10,996 bases of DNA, taken from the NCBI GenBank assembly GCA_002869095.1, contig PKTO01000222.1:1-10996 (forward strand), in the 5' to 3' direction. The DNA comes from Clostridiales bacterium (GTDB taxonomy: Bacteria > Bacillota > Clostridia > Peptostreptococcales > BM714). Below are positions 1 to 7,900 of the stretch, piece after piece. The notes under the pieces were generated by a model that was not told the origin of the DNA, did not search any database, and worked only from the letters and a program-made list of their open reading frames with translations. How positions within the stretch are numbered: the first letter of the stretch is position 1; each line of letters starts with the position of its first letter. Both the position numbers and the translations under genes were made by a program.

Positions 1-307
1 TTACGGCAATTTCGGTCAAACCAACTATGCCGCCTGCAAATGGGGCGTTATCGGAATGACCAAGACATGGTGCAAAGAGCTTGGCAAAAAAGGCATCCGT
101 GCAAACGCCGTGGCTCCGGGATTTATTCTCACACCCATGACGGACAAAATGCCTGAGAAGGTTCTTGCCATGATGGCCGACAAGGCTCCGATGAAGCGTC
201 TTGGAAGCGTGGAAGACATCGCAAACGCATACGCTTTCCTGGCATCGGACGAAGCAAGCTTCATTTCAGGTACCGTACTTAGCGTAGACGGAGGAGTCAC
301 ACTTTAA
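1..307 (+). CDS. fabG: 3-oxoacyl-ACP reductase (FabG-like SDR), 3' part
   Basis: The gene enters from the left edge; the reading frame is open from base 2 and ends with TAA at 305-307, leaving about 101 C-terminal residues. Visible motifs are the SDR active site Y-A-A-C-K (YxxxK) within GQTNYAACKWGV, then NAVAPGFILTPMT, the substrate-loop region KAPMKRLGSVEDIANAYAFLASDEASFISG, and the classical SDR C-terminus GTVLSVDGGVTL. These match NADPH-dependent 3-oxoacyl-acyl-carrier-protein reductases, which reduce 3-ketoacyl-ACP to 3-hydroxyacyl-ACP in cytoplasmic type II fatty acid synthesis. The Rossmann cofactor-binding half lies outside the window. Because fab partner genes are not visible, another SDR of the FabG family (for example acetoacetyl-CoA reductase or a hydroxy-acid dehydrogenase) remains possible. 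Confidence 0.85.
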   Translation, partial: YGNFGQTNYAACKWGVIGMTKTWCKELGKKGIRANAVAPGFILTPMTDKMPEKVLAMMADKAPMKRLGSVEDIANAYAFLASDEASFISGTVLSVDGGVTL

Positions 308-326
308 AGTTCAATGATATTTGCCG

Positions 327-359
327 CATTGCCCCGTGCAGATTGCGGGGCAATGTTTC
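327..359 (+). terminator. hairpin after fabG
   Basis: A perfect 10-bp inverted repeat, CATTGCCCCG (327-336) and CGGGGCAATG (346-355), encloses a 9-nt loop and is followed by only a short T-rich stretch (TTTCT). It lies 20 nt after the fabG stop and just before the next promoter. It is probably the fabG transcription terminator, though the U-tract is weak. Confidence 0.65.
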
Positions 360-361
360 TA

Positions 362-390
362 TTGACATAAAAAGACATAGAATATAAAAT
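362..390 (+). promoter_or_regulatory. sigma-A promoter of the 398-504 RNA
   Basis: A perfect -35 TTGACA (362-367) is separated by 17 bp from a near-consensus -10 TAAAAT (385-390). The predicted start is near 397, exactly where the foldable RNA segment begins and far upstream of any good start codon with a ribosome binding site. Confidence 0.7.
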
Positions 391-396
391 TGATTT

Positions 397-512
397 TGAA
401 AATGCGTAAATACATACGAGCCTGACACTGCAGGCTACGGGCATTTTTCAAAAGAATCCGGAATCATGTGCATTTTATTAAAAAGCCCATGATTTCGGGT
501 TTTTGTTTTTGT
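397..512 (+). ncRNA. candidate structured RNA (small RNA or attenuating leader)
   Basis: Between a consensus promoter and an intrinsic terminator lies about 110 nt with no convincing ORF but clear pairing. An outer stem joins 394-405 (TTTTGAAAATGC) to 441-453 (GCATTTTTCAAAA) with one bulged T. Its first bases precede the predicted RNA start, so 398-405 with 441-449 is the safe part. Inside it are a short hairpin CGTA/TACG (405-408 with 415-418) and a 6-bp hairpin AGCCTG/CAGGCT (419-424 with 431-436), giving a possible three-way junction with an unpaired ACGG on the 3' side. It fits neither c-di-GMP, purine, guanidine, fluoride nor ZTP riboswitch consensus features as I know them. It could be a free small RNA or a leader controlling the DUF3841-like gene by termination. 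Confidence 0.5.
452..512 (+). terminator. intrinsic terminator upstream of the DUF3841-like gene
   Basis: Bases 452-468 pair with 488-504 over 17 positions, including three G-U wobbles; the core is CCGGAATCATG with CATGATTTCGG. The loop is 19 nt and the stem runs into GTTTTTGTT. A shorter alternative stem (481-488 with 497-504) uses the same right arm. This is a strong Rho-independent terminator that sits before, not after, the coding sequence. Confidence 0.75.
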
Positions 513-518
513 TATAAT
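510..518 (+). promoter_or_regulatory. extended -10 promoter of the DUF3841-like gene
   Basis: TGT-TATAAT (510-518) is an extended -10 element with consensus hexamer. The position 17 bp upstream (TGATTT) is a poor -35, which the TGn extension may offset. The predicted start near 525 lies directly before the ribosome binding site. It overlaps the U-tract of the preceding terminator, so the gene could be transcribed independently of the upstream RNA. Confidence 0.5.
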
Positions 519-539
519 AATGAGGTGAGGGGTGGTATC

Positions 540-1106
540 TTGAGAGTTTGGACGAGGCAAAGCGCAAAGGCGTGGGAAGAGCTCAGAAACAAAGGGGTTT
601 TAAGAATCAAAAAAAGCCACGTGAAGAAAAAATACGGCGATTGCAGCGATACCTTCATGCTGTGCTACGATTGGCTTGTGGATGAGGCTTCCAAGCACCT
701 GGAAAAGCCGGAAGGGGTGGAAGGCCCGATTTGGCTTGCCTTAAGAAGCGACTTCATGCCATGTCCGGCCGAAAACACCGTGGTCATCGAGCTGGAGATG
801 GAAAGGGACAAGCTCCTTGTTTTCGACATGGGGAAATGGGACTACATACTCAATTACTGGCACATACCGAAAGATGAGAAAGACAGGCGTTCATTCAGGC
901 GGGCCTTGGATGAAAAAGGCGTGACAAACCAGTCTCAAGTCATGATGACTCAATTCCACCCGGTTCTCAAGAGGGAAATGAAGAAAAGCTGGAGCAGGCT
1001 GTTTGATGAAAACATAAGAGTGTCGGAAAACGACCAGGCCATATGCTGGGAAATCAAGATGGAGTGGGTCGTCATGGTTGACGGGAAAAACCCTCGGGAC
1101 CTTTAA
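540..1106 (+). CDS. DUF3841-like protein
   Basis: This encodes a predicted 188-residue soluble protein. I chose the TTG at 540 because GAGGGG/GGGG (527-532) sits 7 nt upstream. The in-frame ATG at 468 has no ribosome binding site and lies inside the terminator, and translating from it would add 24 residues of low quality. The product begins RVWTRQSAKAWEELRNKGVL and contains YDWLVDEASK, a tryptophan-rich stretch (PIWLALRSDF, FDMGKWDYILNYW) and the C-terminal segment QAICWEIKMEW. This N-terminal pattern and length fit the uncharacterised DUF3841 family of Bacillota as I remember it. The function is unknown; there is no signal peptide or membrane segment. It stands alone between two unrelated units and ends 95 nt before the lipoprotein gene. 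Confidence 0.75.
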   Translation: MRVWTRQSAKAWEELRNKGVLRIKKSHVKKKYGDCSDTFMLCYDWLVDEASKHLEKPEGVEGPIWLALRSDFMPCPAENTVVIELEMERDKLLVFDMGKWDYILNYWHIPKDEKDRRSFRRALDEKGVTNQSQVMMTQFHPVLKREMKKSWSRLFDENIRVSENDQAICWEIKMEWVVMVDGKNPRDL

Positions 1107-1201
1107 TTGCTTCGACAAGAGTAACGGTTTTGTAAACTATGGAAGCCGCGAATGCTGTACAATGGTTAAAAGAACTTGATTTTACCGGTGGGGTGGTTGG
1201 A

Positions 1202-2563
1202 ATGAAACGTTTGGGACTTCTTTTTGCAATCATATGTCTTGTGCAGCTTTCGACAGGCTGTTTTGTCGTCGGAGCGAGATCGCCTGGCGATTTGATGAAA
1301 TCACCGAGCCTCAAGAACGACCAGCAGACGATAAAAGCGTATATAGATGAGGAACTGCTCAGTGGAGAAACTCTTTACAAACCGGAAAATCCGGACGGAA
1401 TGAGCGCCATTAATTTCGTCGATCTGGACGGCGACGGAAGCGACGAGGCTGTGGTCTATTACAAAGACGGAGCCAGCTACAGATTGGGCGCTTATGTTTT
1501 CGCAGGCGACGGCGGAGAATGGAGCCTTGTATCCAAAATAGAATCTTCCGGAGTCGACATATCGTACAGCGGTTTCTACGACTTTACAGGCAATGGCGAT
1601 AAAGAGATAGTGATGGCATGGTCTGCGGATAAATTGGACATAATGATGAACAAGTATGTTTCGGTTTACAGCTATGGAGAAAAAATCGAAGAACTGTACC
1701 ATGATTCCTATACCGAAATGGTTGTAGGCGATTTTTACGGAAACAGCGATTCCGAAATTTTGCTGCTCAATCTTGACCGCAATGTAAGCGAGCCGTCTTC
1801 GACAGGCAGGCTTGTGGCTTTTTCGGACGGAAGTTTTCAGGTCATAGACAAGATAAATCTGGACCCCTACATAAACGGCTACTACAATGTCGTTTCGGGA
1901 CCGGCTTCTGCCGACAAGGAGGGGATTTTTATCGACATGGGCATAGGAGCCCATTCTGCGGCAACATATCTTCTTGTGGTCGAGGACGGGAAAATAGAGA
2001 ATGTTTTCAGCGGAGACGGGTCAAGCTTCTACAGCAAGACGTCAAAAGCATACGCGGTTGAAAGCATGGATATAAACGGGGACGGCATAATAGAAATAGG
2101 CACTTATGAGGAGCCATACGGAAACACATTTTCAATGGCTGAAACGCCGTGGATAATAAACTGGCATCAATGGGACGGGAAAAACGGTTTGGACCTGGTC
2201 ATGAAGAGCTACATCAATGCCGAAAAAGACCTGAGAGTCGATTTTCCGGATGCATGGAAAAAAGGCGTGACCGTGGGGTATTCAGGGGACGGGTCGAAGG
2301 ATCTGCAAATACGCTATGTGGACGAAAACGCAGGCGCAACATACCCTGTCTATAATGTAAGGGTAATCAAGGATGAATTGCTTTCTGAAAGGGTCGAAAT
2401 GTTCGAGTCGGAATACTTTACGGCGATTGACAAAAGCGGAAATGCCTATGTGGTTGAAAAAATTTATTTGGACCAGCAAATTCCGAGCAGCATAAAAAGG
2501 GAATATGCAAAAAAAATACTCGATGACGAAGAAATGAAGAAGATCGTAAAAACCTGGAGGTGA
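1202..2563 (+). CDS. surface lipoprotein with FG-GAP/VCBS-like repeats
   Basis: The chosen ATG at 1202 gives 453 residues beginning with a lipoprotein signal peptide: basic MKR, a hydrophobic core, and lipobox LSTGC with the lipidated Cys at residue 20. The frame is open upstream to an ATG at 1139, but that start would bury the signal peptide behind 21 residues. The mature protein carries repeated acidic loops typical of beta-propeller FG-GAP/VCBS repeats: FVDLDGDGSDEAV (72-84, an EF-hand-like DxDxDG loop), FYDFTGNGDKEIV (125-137), VGDFYGNSDSEIL (175-187) and SMDINGDGIIEIG (288-300). These probably bind calcium and build a propeller outside the membrane. A helical, charged C-terminus (about 429-453) follows. 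The stop lies 1 nt before the response regulator start, so the three genes are surely cotranscribed, suggesting a ligand-sensing or accessory role for the kinase. The exact function is unknown. Confidence 0.75.
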   Translation: MKRLGLLFAIICLVQLSTGCFVVGARSPGDLMKSPSLKNDQQTIKAYIDEELLSGETLYKPENPDGMSAINFVDLDGDGSDEAVVYYKDGASYRLGAYVFAGDGGEWSLVSKIESSGVDISYSGFYDFTGNGDKEIVMAWSADKLDIMMNKYVSVYSYGEKIEELYHDSYTEMVVGDFYGNSDSEILLLNLDRNVSEPSSTGRLVAFSDGSFQVIDKINLDPYINGYYNVVSGPASADKEGIFIDMGIGAHSAATYLLVVEDGKIENVFSGDGSSFYSKTSKAYAVESMDINGDGIIEIGTYEEPYGNTFSMAETPWIINWHQWDGKNGLDLVMKSYINAEKDLRVDFPDAWKKGVTVGYSGDGSKDLQIRYVDENAGATYPVYNVRVIKDELLSERVEMFESEYFTAIDKSGNAYVVEKIYLDQQIPSSIKREYAKKILDDEEMKKIVKTWR

Positions 2564-2564
2564 C

Positions 2565-3269
2565 ATGGGGATGAAAGGGAAGATACTTTTACTGGAGGAC
2601 GACGACTCCATAAGGAATTTTACTAAAATCAACCTTATGAGAAACGAAATGGAAGTGATTGAGGCGAACAGTGGAGAAATGGCCCTCCAACTTTTTGAAG
2701 GAGGGGGCGGCATAGACATAGCGATTCTCGATGTGATGCTTCCCGGAATAGACGGATTCGAGGTTTGCCGCAGCATACGTGAAAAAAACAAGGAAATCGG
2801 AATAATAATGCTTACTGCAAAGACTCAGGACATAGACAAGGTGATGGGTCTAGAGTTCGGAGCGGACGATTACATAACAAAACCCTTCAGTCCGATGGAA
2901 TTGATTGCAAGGGTCAACTCCCTCATGAGGAGGGTCAGGCTCAAGGACGATGTCACAGAAGGCAACACGATAGAATCGGGCGTCTACAAAATAGATTTCA
3001 TAGCCAGAAAATTCTACAAGAAGGGCGAAATAATCGAACTTACTCCAACTGAATTCTTGCTGATCAAGGTTTTTGTGACAAATCCAAACAAGGCTCTTTC
3101 GAGGGACAATCTGCTGGATGAGGTTTGGGGCAAGAATTACATAGGCGATTTGAAAATCGTTGATGTCAACATAAGAAGACTTAGACAAAAAATCGAGGAT
3201 ACGCCTTCCGAACCGGATACTATAGAAACGATCTGGGGTCTGGGATATCGATGGAAAGAGGCTGATTGA
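2565..3269 (+). CDS. OmpR/PhoB-family response regulator
   Basis: This encodes a 234-residue DNA-binding response regulator. The receiver domain (about 5-120) has the acidic cluster EDDD (11-14), phosphoacceptor Asp56 in LDVMLPGIDG, Thr84 and the conserved Lys106 in YITKPF. The C-terminal winged helix (about 135-232) shows ELTPTEFLLIKVF, the recognition-helix region IVDVNIRRLRQKIE and the terminal hairpin IETIWGLGYRW. Phosphorylation by the kinase encoded next should drive dimerisation and promoter binding in the cytoplasm. GGAGG (2556-2560) lies 4 nt before the ATG at 2565 and 10 nt before a second ATG at 2571, so the protein may start two codons later. It overlaps the kinase gene by 4 nt (TTGA), a sign of translational coupling. 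The target genes cannot be read from the window. Confidence 0.93.
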   Translation: MGMKGKILLLEDDDSIRNFTKINLMRNEMEVIEANSGEMALQLFEGGGGIDIAILDVMLPGIDGFEVCRSIREKNKEIGIIMLTAKTQDIDKVMGLEFGADDYITKPFSPMELIARVNSLMRRVRLKDDVTEGNTIESGVYKIDFIARKFYKKGEIIELTPTEFLLIKVFVTNPNKALSRDNLLDEVWGKNYIGDLKIVDVNIRRLRQKIEDTPSEPDTIETIWGLGYRWKEAD

Positions 3270-4648
3270 GCTTGAAAAGTCTGAAAAGACGCGTTGTATT
3301 CAACTATTCGTTCGTGATACTGGTCACCATAGTTTTTCTCGAGATACTCTTGGCTGTTTTTGTAAGGCAGTACTATTATGGAAACATAACGCAGATATTG
3401 AAGGAAAAAGTGGCTGTGACGACCGAATTCTACGACAAATATCTTGTCTACGACTCGTTCGACTACAAGTCCCAATATATAATTGAAAATTTTTCGATGG
3501 ATGAGCAAGCCGAGATCCAGATAATAGACATGTCCGGCAGGATTGTCAACTCCTCGTCGGGCTTCAACATCGAAAAACCCGTTTCGACTGCCGACTTCAA
3601 GAAGGCCCTGCAAGGGGAGATAGGCACTTGGAGGTACAAGGATCCGGATACAGAAGAAGAGCTGATATCGGTTTCAGGACCGCTCTCCAACAGGCAGGGA
3701 ATGGACGGCGTGCTCAGGTATGTCACTTCGATAGAAGAAACCAACCGCGTCGTCGAGAGAATAACCCTGCAGGCAGTTTTTTTCGGCGGTATTGTGTTGA
3801 TTCTGGTTGTGCTGCTGAGCGTTGTGCTGGCTGAATCGATAATAAAGCCAATCAAGGAACTCAAGACCGTTTCCGAAAAAATAGCGGACGGGGACTTGAA
3901 GGCCAGGGCGGTAATACGAAAGAACGATGAAATAGGAGAACTGGGCCAGACATTCAATTACATGGCCAAGGAATTGATGAAGTCCAGCCAAATGAAAAAC
4001 GATTTCATATCCTCCATTTCACATGAAATAAGGACCCCCCTCACATCCATAAAAGGATGGTGCGAGACCATGCTCATGGGGGATTTGAACGACGAAGAGG
4101 AAATAAGAGACGAACTCATGATAATCTCAAAAGAGGCCAACAGGCTCAGCGAACTCGTCGAGAACCTGCTCGACTTCTCCAAGCTGGAAGCGGGAAGGAT
4201 AGTCTTAAGCAAGGAGAAAGTAGACATAAACTATCTGCTGATGGATGTGGCGAAACAATTTTATCCGAAGGCAATGAAGAAAACAATACGTCTGGAAACG
4301 AAACTGGACCAGACCCTGACATATGTGGAAGGCGACGAGAACAGGCTCAGGCAGGTCCTGATAAATCTCATAGACAACGCAATAAAGTTCACAGGGTCGA
4401 ATGGGAGGATTGTAGTCGGTTCAAAAGCCGTAGGCGAAAAGGTAAGGATATTCGTAAAGGACGACGGACAAGGCATAGACAAGAAGAACCTTGAGCACAT
4501 AACGGAGAAGTTTTTCAAGGGCAATATGAAATCGCCAGGAAGCGGACTTGGGCTTGCAATAACAAGTGAAATTGTCGAGCTCCATGGAGGGCTCATGGAG
4601 ATAGAAAGCATCCCAGGAAACGGTACAACAATCAGTGTTCTTCTATAG
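3266..4648 (+). CDS. HAMP-domain sensor histidine kinase
   Basis: The product is a 460-residue membrane kinase partner of the preceding regulator. Segments in order: TM1 (about 10-33), an extracytoplasmic sensor of about 135 residues with a PAS/Cache-like strand IQIIDMSGRIV (84-94), TM2 (about 170-190), HAMP (about 190-242), HisKA with phospho-His253 in SHEIRTPLTS, and HATPase_c with an N box (DENRLRQVLINLIDNAIKF), G1 box DDGQGID (399-405), F box EKFF and G2 box GSGLGL (425-430). All catalytic boxes are intact. The start is TTG at 3266, sharing TTGA with the stop of the regulator; GAGG (3258-3261) is 4 nt upstream, and a second in-frame TTG lies at 3272. It resembles the PhoR/ResE/WalK type by domain order. 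The signal is unknown; a lipoprotein encoded in the same operon may help detect it outside the cell. Confidence 0.93.
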   Translation: MSLKSLKRRVVFNYSFVILVTIVFLEILLAVFVRQYYYGNITQILKEKVAVTTEFYDKYLVYDSFDYKSQYIIENFSMDEQAEIQIIDMSGRIVNSSSGFNIEKPVSTADFKKALQGEIGTWRYKDPDTEEELISVSGPLSNRQGMDGVLRYVTSIEETNRVVERITLQAVFFGGIVLILVVLLSVVLAESIIKPIKELKTVSEKIADGDLKARAVIRKNDEIGELGQTFNYMAKELMKSSQMKNDFISSISHEIRTPLTSIKGWCETMLMGDLNDEEEIRDELMIISKEANRLSELVENLLDFSKLEAGRIVLSKEKVDINYLLMDVAKQFYPKAMKKTIRLETKLDQTLTYVEGDENRLRQVLINLIDNAIKFTGSNGRIVVGSKAVGEKVRIFVKDDGQGIDKKNLEHITEKFFKGNMKSPGSGLGLAITSEIVELHGGLMEIESIPGNGTTISVLL

Positions 4649-4678
4649 GAAAAAACGTCAATTGATTCTTCAAAACGC

Positions 4679-4707
4679 GAATCCCATCCGAAATACGGAT
4701 GGGATTC
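4679..4707 (+). terminator. stem-loop after the kinase gene
   Basis: A perfect 12-bp stem, GAATCCCATCCG (4679-4690) with CGGATGGGATTC (4696-4707), has a 5-nt loop and begins 31 nt after the stop codon. It is followed by TTGAAA rather than a U-run, so it may act as a mixed terminator or as an mRNA 3'-end stabiliser. Confidence 0.55.
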
Positions 4708-4710
4708 TTG

Positions 4711-4811
4711 AAACTCAAAAAGGAATGGATAGGACTGTATTTAAAACACAAACATTAACAATCAAAAATGTGTTTAATGTATGCATTTTTTTAATAAAGA
4801 GCAACAATTAA
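4711..4811. other. AT-rich spacer with overlapping inverted repeats
   Basis: No gene is visible here. AAACACA (4744-4750) pairs with TGTGTTT (4769-4775), and ACATTAA (4752-4758) pairs with TTAATGT (4774-4780); the right arms overlap, so the two hairpins exclude each other. A seven-T run follows at 4785-4791, so the second hairpin could be a back-up terminator of the kinase operon, or the region could be a regulator site ahead of pyc. Confidence 0.3.
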
Positions 4812-4839
4812 TTGAAATCGCAAGGAAATATTGTATAAT
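4805..4839 (+). promoter_or_regulatory. upstream pyc promoter P1 with palindrome
   Basis: The -35 TTGAAA (4812-4817) lies 16 bp from a consensus -10 TATAAT (4834-4839). The palindrome CAATTAATTG (4805-4814) overlaps the -35 box. Transcription would begin near 4846, giving a 5' leader of about 110 nt to pyc. Confidence 0.65.
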
Positions 4840-4889
4840 ATACTGAAAGGCTCCAAAAGTCTTTTATAGAATAAATATTAAATAAAGGG

Positions 4890-4925
4890 CAATTAATTGA
4901 ATAATTATGCACCTCGGGGTATAAT
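4890..4925 (+). promoter_or_regulatory. proximal pyc promoter P2 with palindrome
   Basis: The -35 TTGAAT (4897-4902) is 17 bp from a consensus -10 TATAAT (4920-4925). It sits on a second copy of the palindrome CAATTAATTG (4890-4899). Transcription would begin near 4932, about 25 nt before the pyc start codon. Confidence 0.7.
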
Positions 4926-4956
4926 ACAGAACAAACAAAAAACAGGAGAGATGTAT

Positions 4957-7900
4957 ATGGATAAGCAAATCAAGAAGATACTGGTTGCAAACCGTGGAGA
5001 AATAGCAATAAGGATTTTCCGCGCATGCAGCGAATTGGGAATACGGTCAGTCGCCATATATTCCAAGGAAGACAAGTATTCGCTTTTCAGGACAAAGGCT
5101 GACGAATCATATCTTATAGGTGAAAAGAAGAGTCCCGTCGATGCATATTTGGCAATTGACGAAATCATTCATCTTGCGCTCAAGAAGGGTGTGGATGCAA
5201 TTCATCCCGGATATGGGTTTCTTTCGGAAAATCCGTACTTTGCCGAAAAATGCGAAGAGGCGGGTGTTGTTTTCATAGGACCCAACAGCGACATGATAAA
5301 GGGCCTTGGAGACAAGATACAGTCCAAGATTCTTGCCAAGAAAGCCAATGTGCCGACAATCCCGGGTGTCGACAAGCCGATAGCAAGCGAGGATGATGCG
5401 CTTGAGTTTGCAAAGGAATGCGGATATCCAGTAATGATAAAGGCTGCAGCCGGAGGCGGGGGCAGGGGAATGAGGATAGTGTATCAGGAAAGCGACCTGA
5501 TCTCCGAATTCAAGAGCGCCAAGAGCGAAGCAAAGAAGGCTTTTGGAATCGACGACATGTTCATCGAAAAATATTTGAACAAGCCCAAGCACATAGAGGT
5601 CCAGATTCTTGGGGACAACTACGGAAATATCGTGCATCTTTACGAGAGGGACTGCTCCATTCAAAGAAGGCACCAAAAAATAATTGAATTTGCGCCCGCG
5701 TTTTCGATAGACGAAAAGCTCAGGGACAGAATATGCGAGGATGCCATCAAGCTTGCGGGATCGATGAAATACAGAAGTGCGGGAACTGTCGAATTTCTTG
5801 TCGACAGCGACAACAACCACTATTTCATTGAGATGAATCCCAGAATACAGGTTGAGCATACCGTTTCGGAAATTATAACCGGAATAGATATTGTGCAGAG
5901 CCAAATTCAGATTGCCCAGGGTTACGCGCTTGATTCCAAGCAAATAGGCATACCCAGTCAGGAATCCATAGAGACCAGGGGATATGCGATACAGTGCAGG
6001 GTTACAACAGAGGACCCTGCAAACAATTTCGCTCCGGATACGGGCAAGCTGGAAGTATACAGGTCGTCTTCCGGTTTCGGCATAAGGCTTGACGGAGGCA
6101 ACGGATATACGGGAGCCCAGGTTTCGCCTTATTACGACAGCCTTTTGGTTAAGATAATAGCTTATTCGAGAACATTTGAGGATGCTTCAAGAAAAGCCAT
6201 AAGATCCCTTAGGGACACAACCATAAAGGGAGTAAAAACAAATACTGCATTTCTTATAAATGTGCTCAACCACCCGACTTTCCAAGCAGGAAACTGCGAC
6301 ACCGGTTTTCTCGACCATACGCCGGGACTCTTCAACATAAGGCCTTCCGGCGACAGGGAGACCAAAATACTGCGCTACATCGGGGAAAAAGTCGTAAACG
6401 AGGTGAAAGGCACAAAGAAGGATTTCGACACGCCGCTTGTACCCAATTTTTCGATGAAAGATGAACTCAGGGGAACCAAACAGCTGCTTGACGAGAGGGG
6501 CCCGGACGGACTTTCAGACTGGATAAAAGCGCAGGACAAGCTGCTGCTTACGGATACGACATTTCGGGATGCCCACCAGTCCCTTGTAGCGACGAGGGTC
6601 AGAACACGGGACATGCTGAAGATTGCAGAGGCGACTTCAAGCTGCGGAAACGACTTGTTTTCACTTGAGATGTGGGGAGGGGCGACATTCGACGTTTCAT
6701 ACAGATATCTCAAGGAATCGCCATGGAGAAGGCTTGAGCGGCTGCGAGAGAAGGTTCCGAACATTCTTCTTCAAATGCTTATACGGGGCTCGAACGCCGT
6801 AGGATACAAGAATTACCCGGACAATGTAATAAGGGAGTTCATACAGGTATCAGCCGAGCGCGGGATAGACGTGTTCAGGATATTCGATTCGCTCAACTGG
6901 CTCAAGGGCATGGAAGTGGCGCTCGACGAGGTTTTGAAAACCGGAAAGATGGCCGAGGTGTCGATGTGCTACACAGGCGACATACTGGATGAGAAAAGGG
7001 ACAAGTACAGTCTCAATTACTATGTTGGAATGGCAAAGGAAATCGAGAAAATGGGTGCCCATATACTCGGGATAAAAGATATGGCCGGCCTTCTCAAGCC
7101 ATATGCCGCCAAGAAACTGATAAAGGCGCTCAAAGAGGAAGTTTCCATACCCATCCATCTTCATACCCACGACACTAGCGGAAACGGGGTTTCCACAATC
7201 CTGATGGCCGCAGAGCAGGGAGTGGACATAGTGGACACGGCCTTCAACTCGATGTCGGGGCTTACAAGCCAGCCGGCTTTGAACTCGGTTGTAGCCGCTC
7301 TCGAAAACACGAAAAGAGATCCGAAGATATGTCTCGAAGGGCTCCAGAAGCTTTCGGACTATTGGTTCGACGTAAGGAAGATTTACGAACCGTTCGAATC
7401 CGACCTCAAGTCGGGAACGGCTGAAATCTACAAGTATGAGATACCGGGCGGACAGTATTCGAATCTTAAGCCGCAGGTTGAAAGCTTCGGGCTTGGGGAC
7501 CGCTTTGGAGAAGTCAAGGAAACCTTCAGGGATGTTAACGATCTTTTCGGGGACATAGTCAAAGTCACGCCGTCTTCGAAAGCCGTGGGAGACATGGCCA
7601 TATTCATGGTCCAGAACGACCTCAACAGGGAAAACCTGTTTGAAAAAGGCAAGAACCTCAACTTCCCTGATTCCGTAGTGGCATTCTTCAAAGGCATGAT
7701 GGGGCAGCCTCTGGGAGGTTTCCCCAAGGACCTTCAGGAATTGGTCCTCAAGGGAGAGGAGCCGCTTGTCGTGAGGCCGGGCGAAGTTCTCGAGCCTGAG
7801 GACTTCGGGAAAATAGAAAAATTGCTGGGAGACGAACTGCACGACGAGCCCAACATCCGAAACATACTGAGCTACGCGCTCTATCCAAAGGTCTACAAGG

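Noticed and set aside
416..442. ACGAG and ACGGG motifs suggestive of a guanidine-II (mini-ykkC) riboswitch
   Set aside because: In guanidine-II the ACGR motifs lie in hairpin loops. Here they flank a stem instead, so the architecture does not match.
468..539. N-terminal extension of the DUF3841-like protein from ATG 468
   Set aside because: The ATG lies in the left arm of the terminator, has no ribosome binding site, and the added residues look unlike the family. TTG 540 has a well-placed GAGGGG.
1107..1201. Promoter for the lipoprotein operon (for example TACAAT at 1158-1163)
   Set aside because: No -35 hexamer lies at a suitable distance and the TGn extension is absent, so the promoter cannot be placed with confidence, although one is expected here.
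4897..4956. N-terminal extension of pyruvate carboxylase from TTG 4897
   Set aside because: The TTG is part of the P2 -35 box and the segment contains the P2 -10 box. The ribosome binding site and conserved start of the protein point to ATG 4957.
5107..7842. Long minus-strand ORFs opposite pyc (5107-5943 and 6850-7842)
   Set aside because: They are antisense to a fully conserved gene, have no recognisable domains or ribosome binding sites, and result from the codon bias of pyc.
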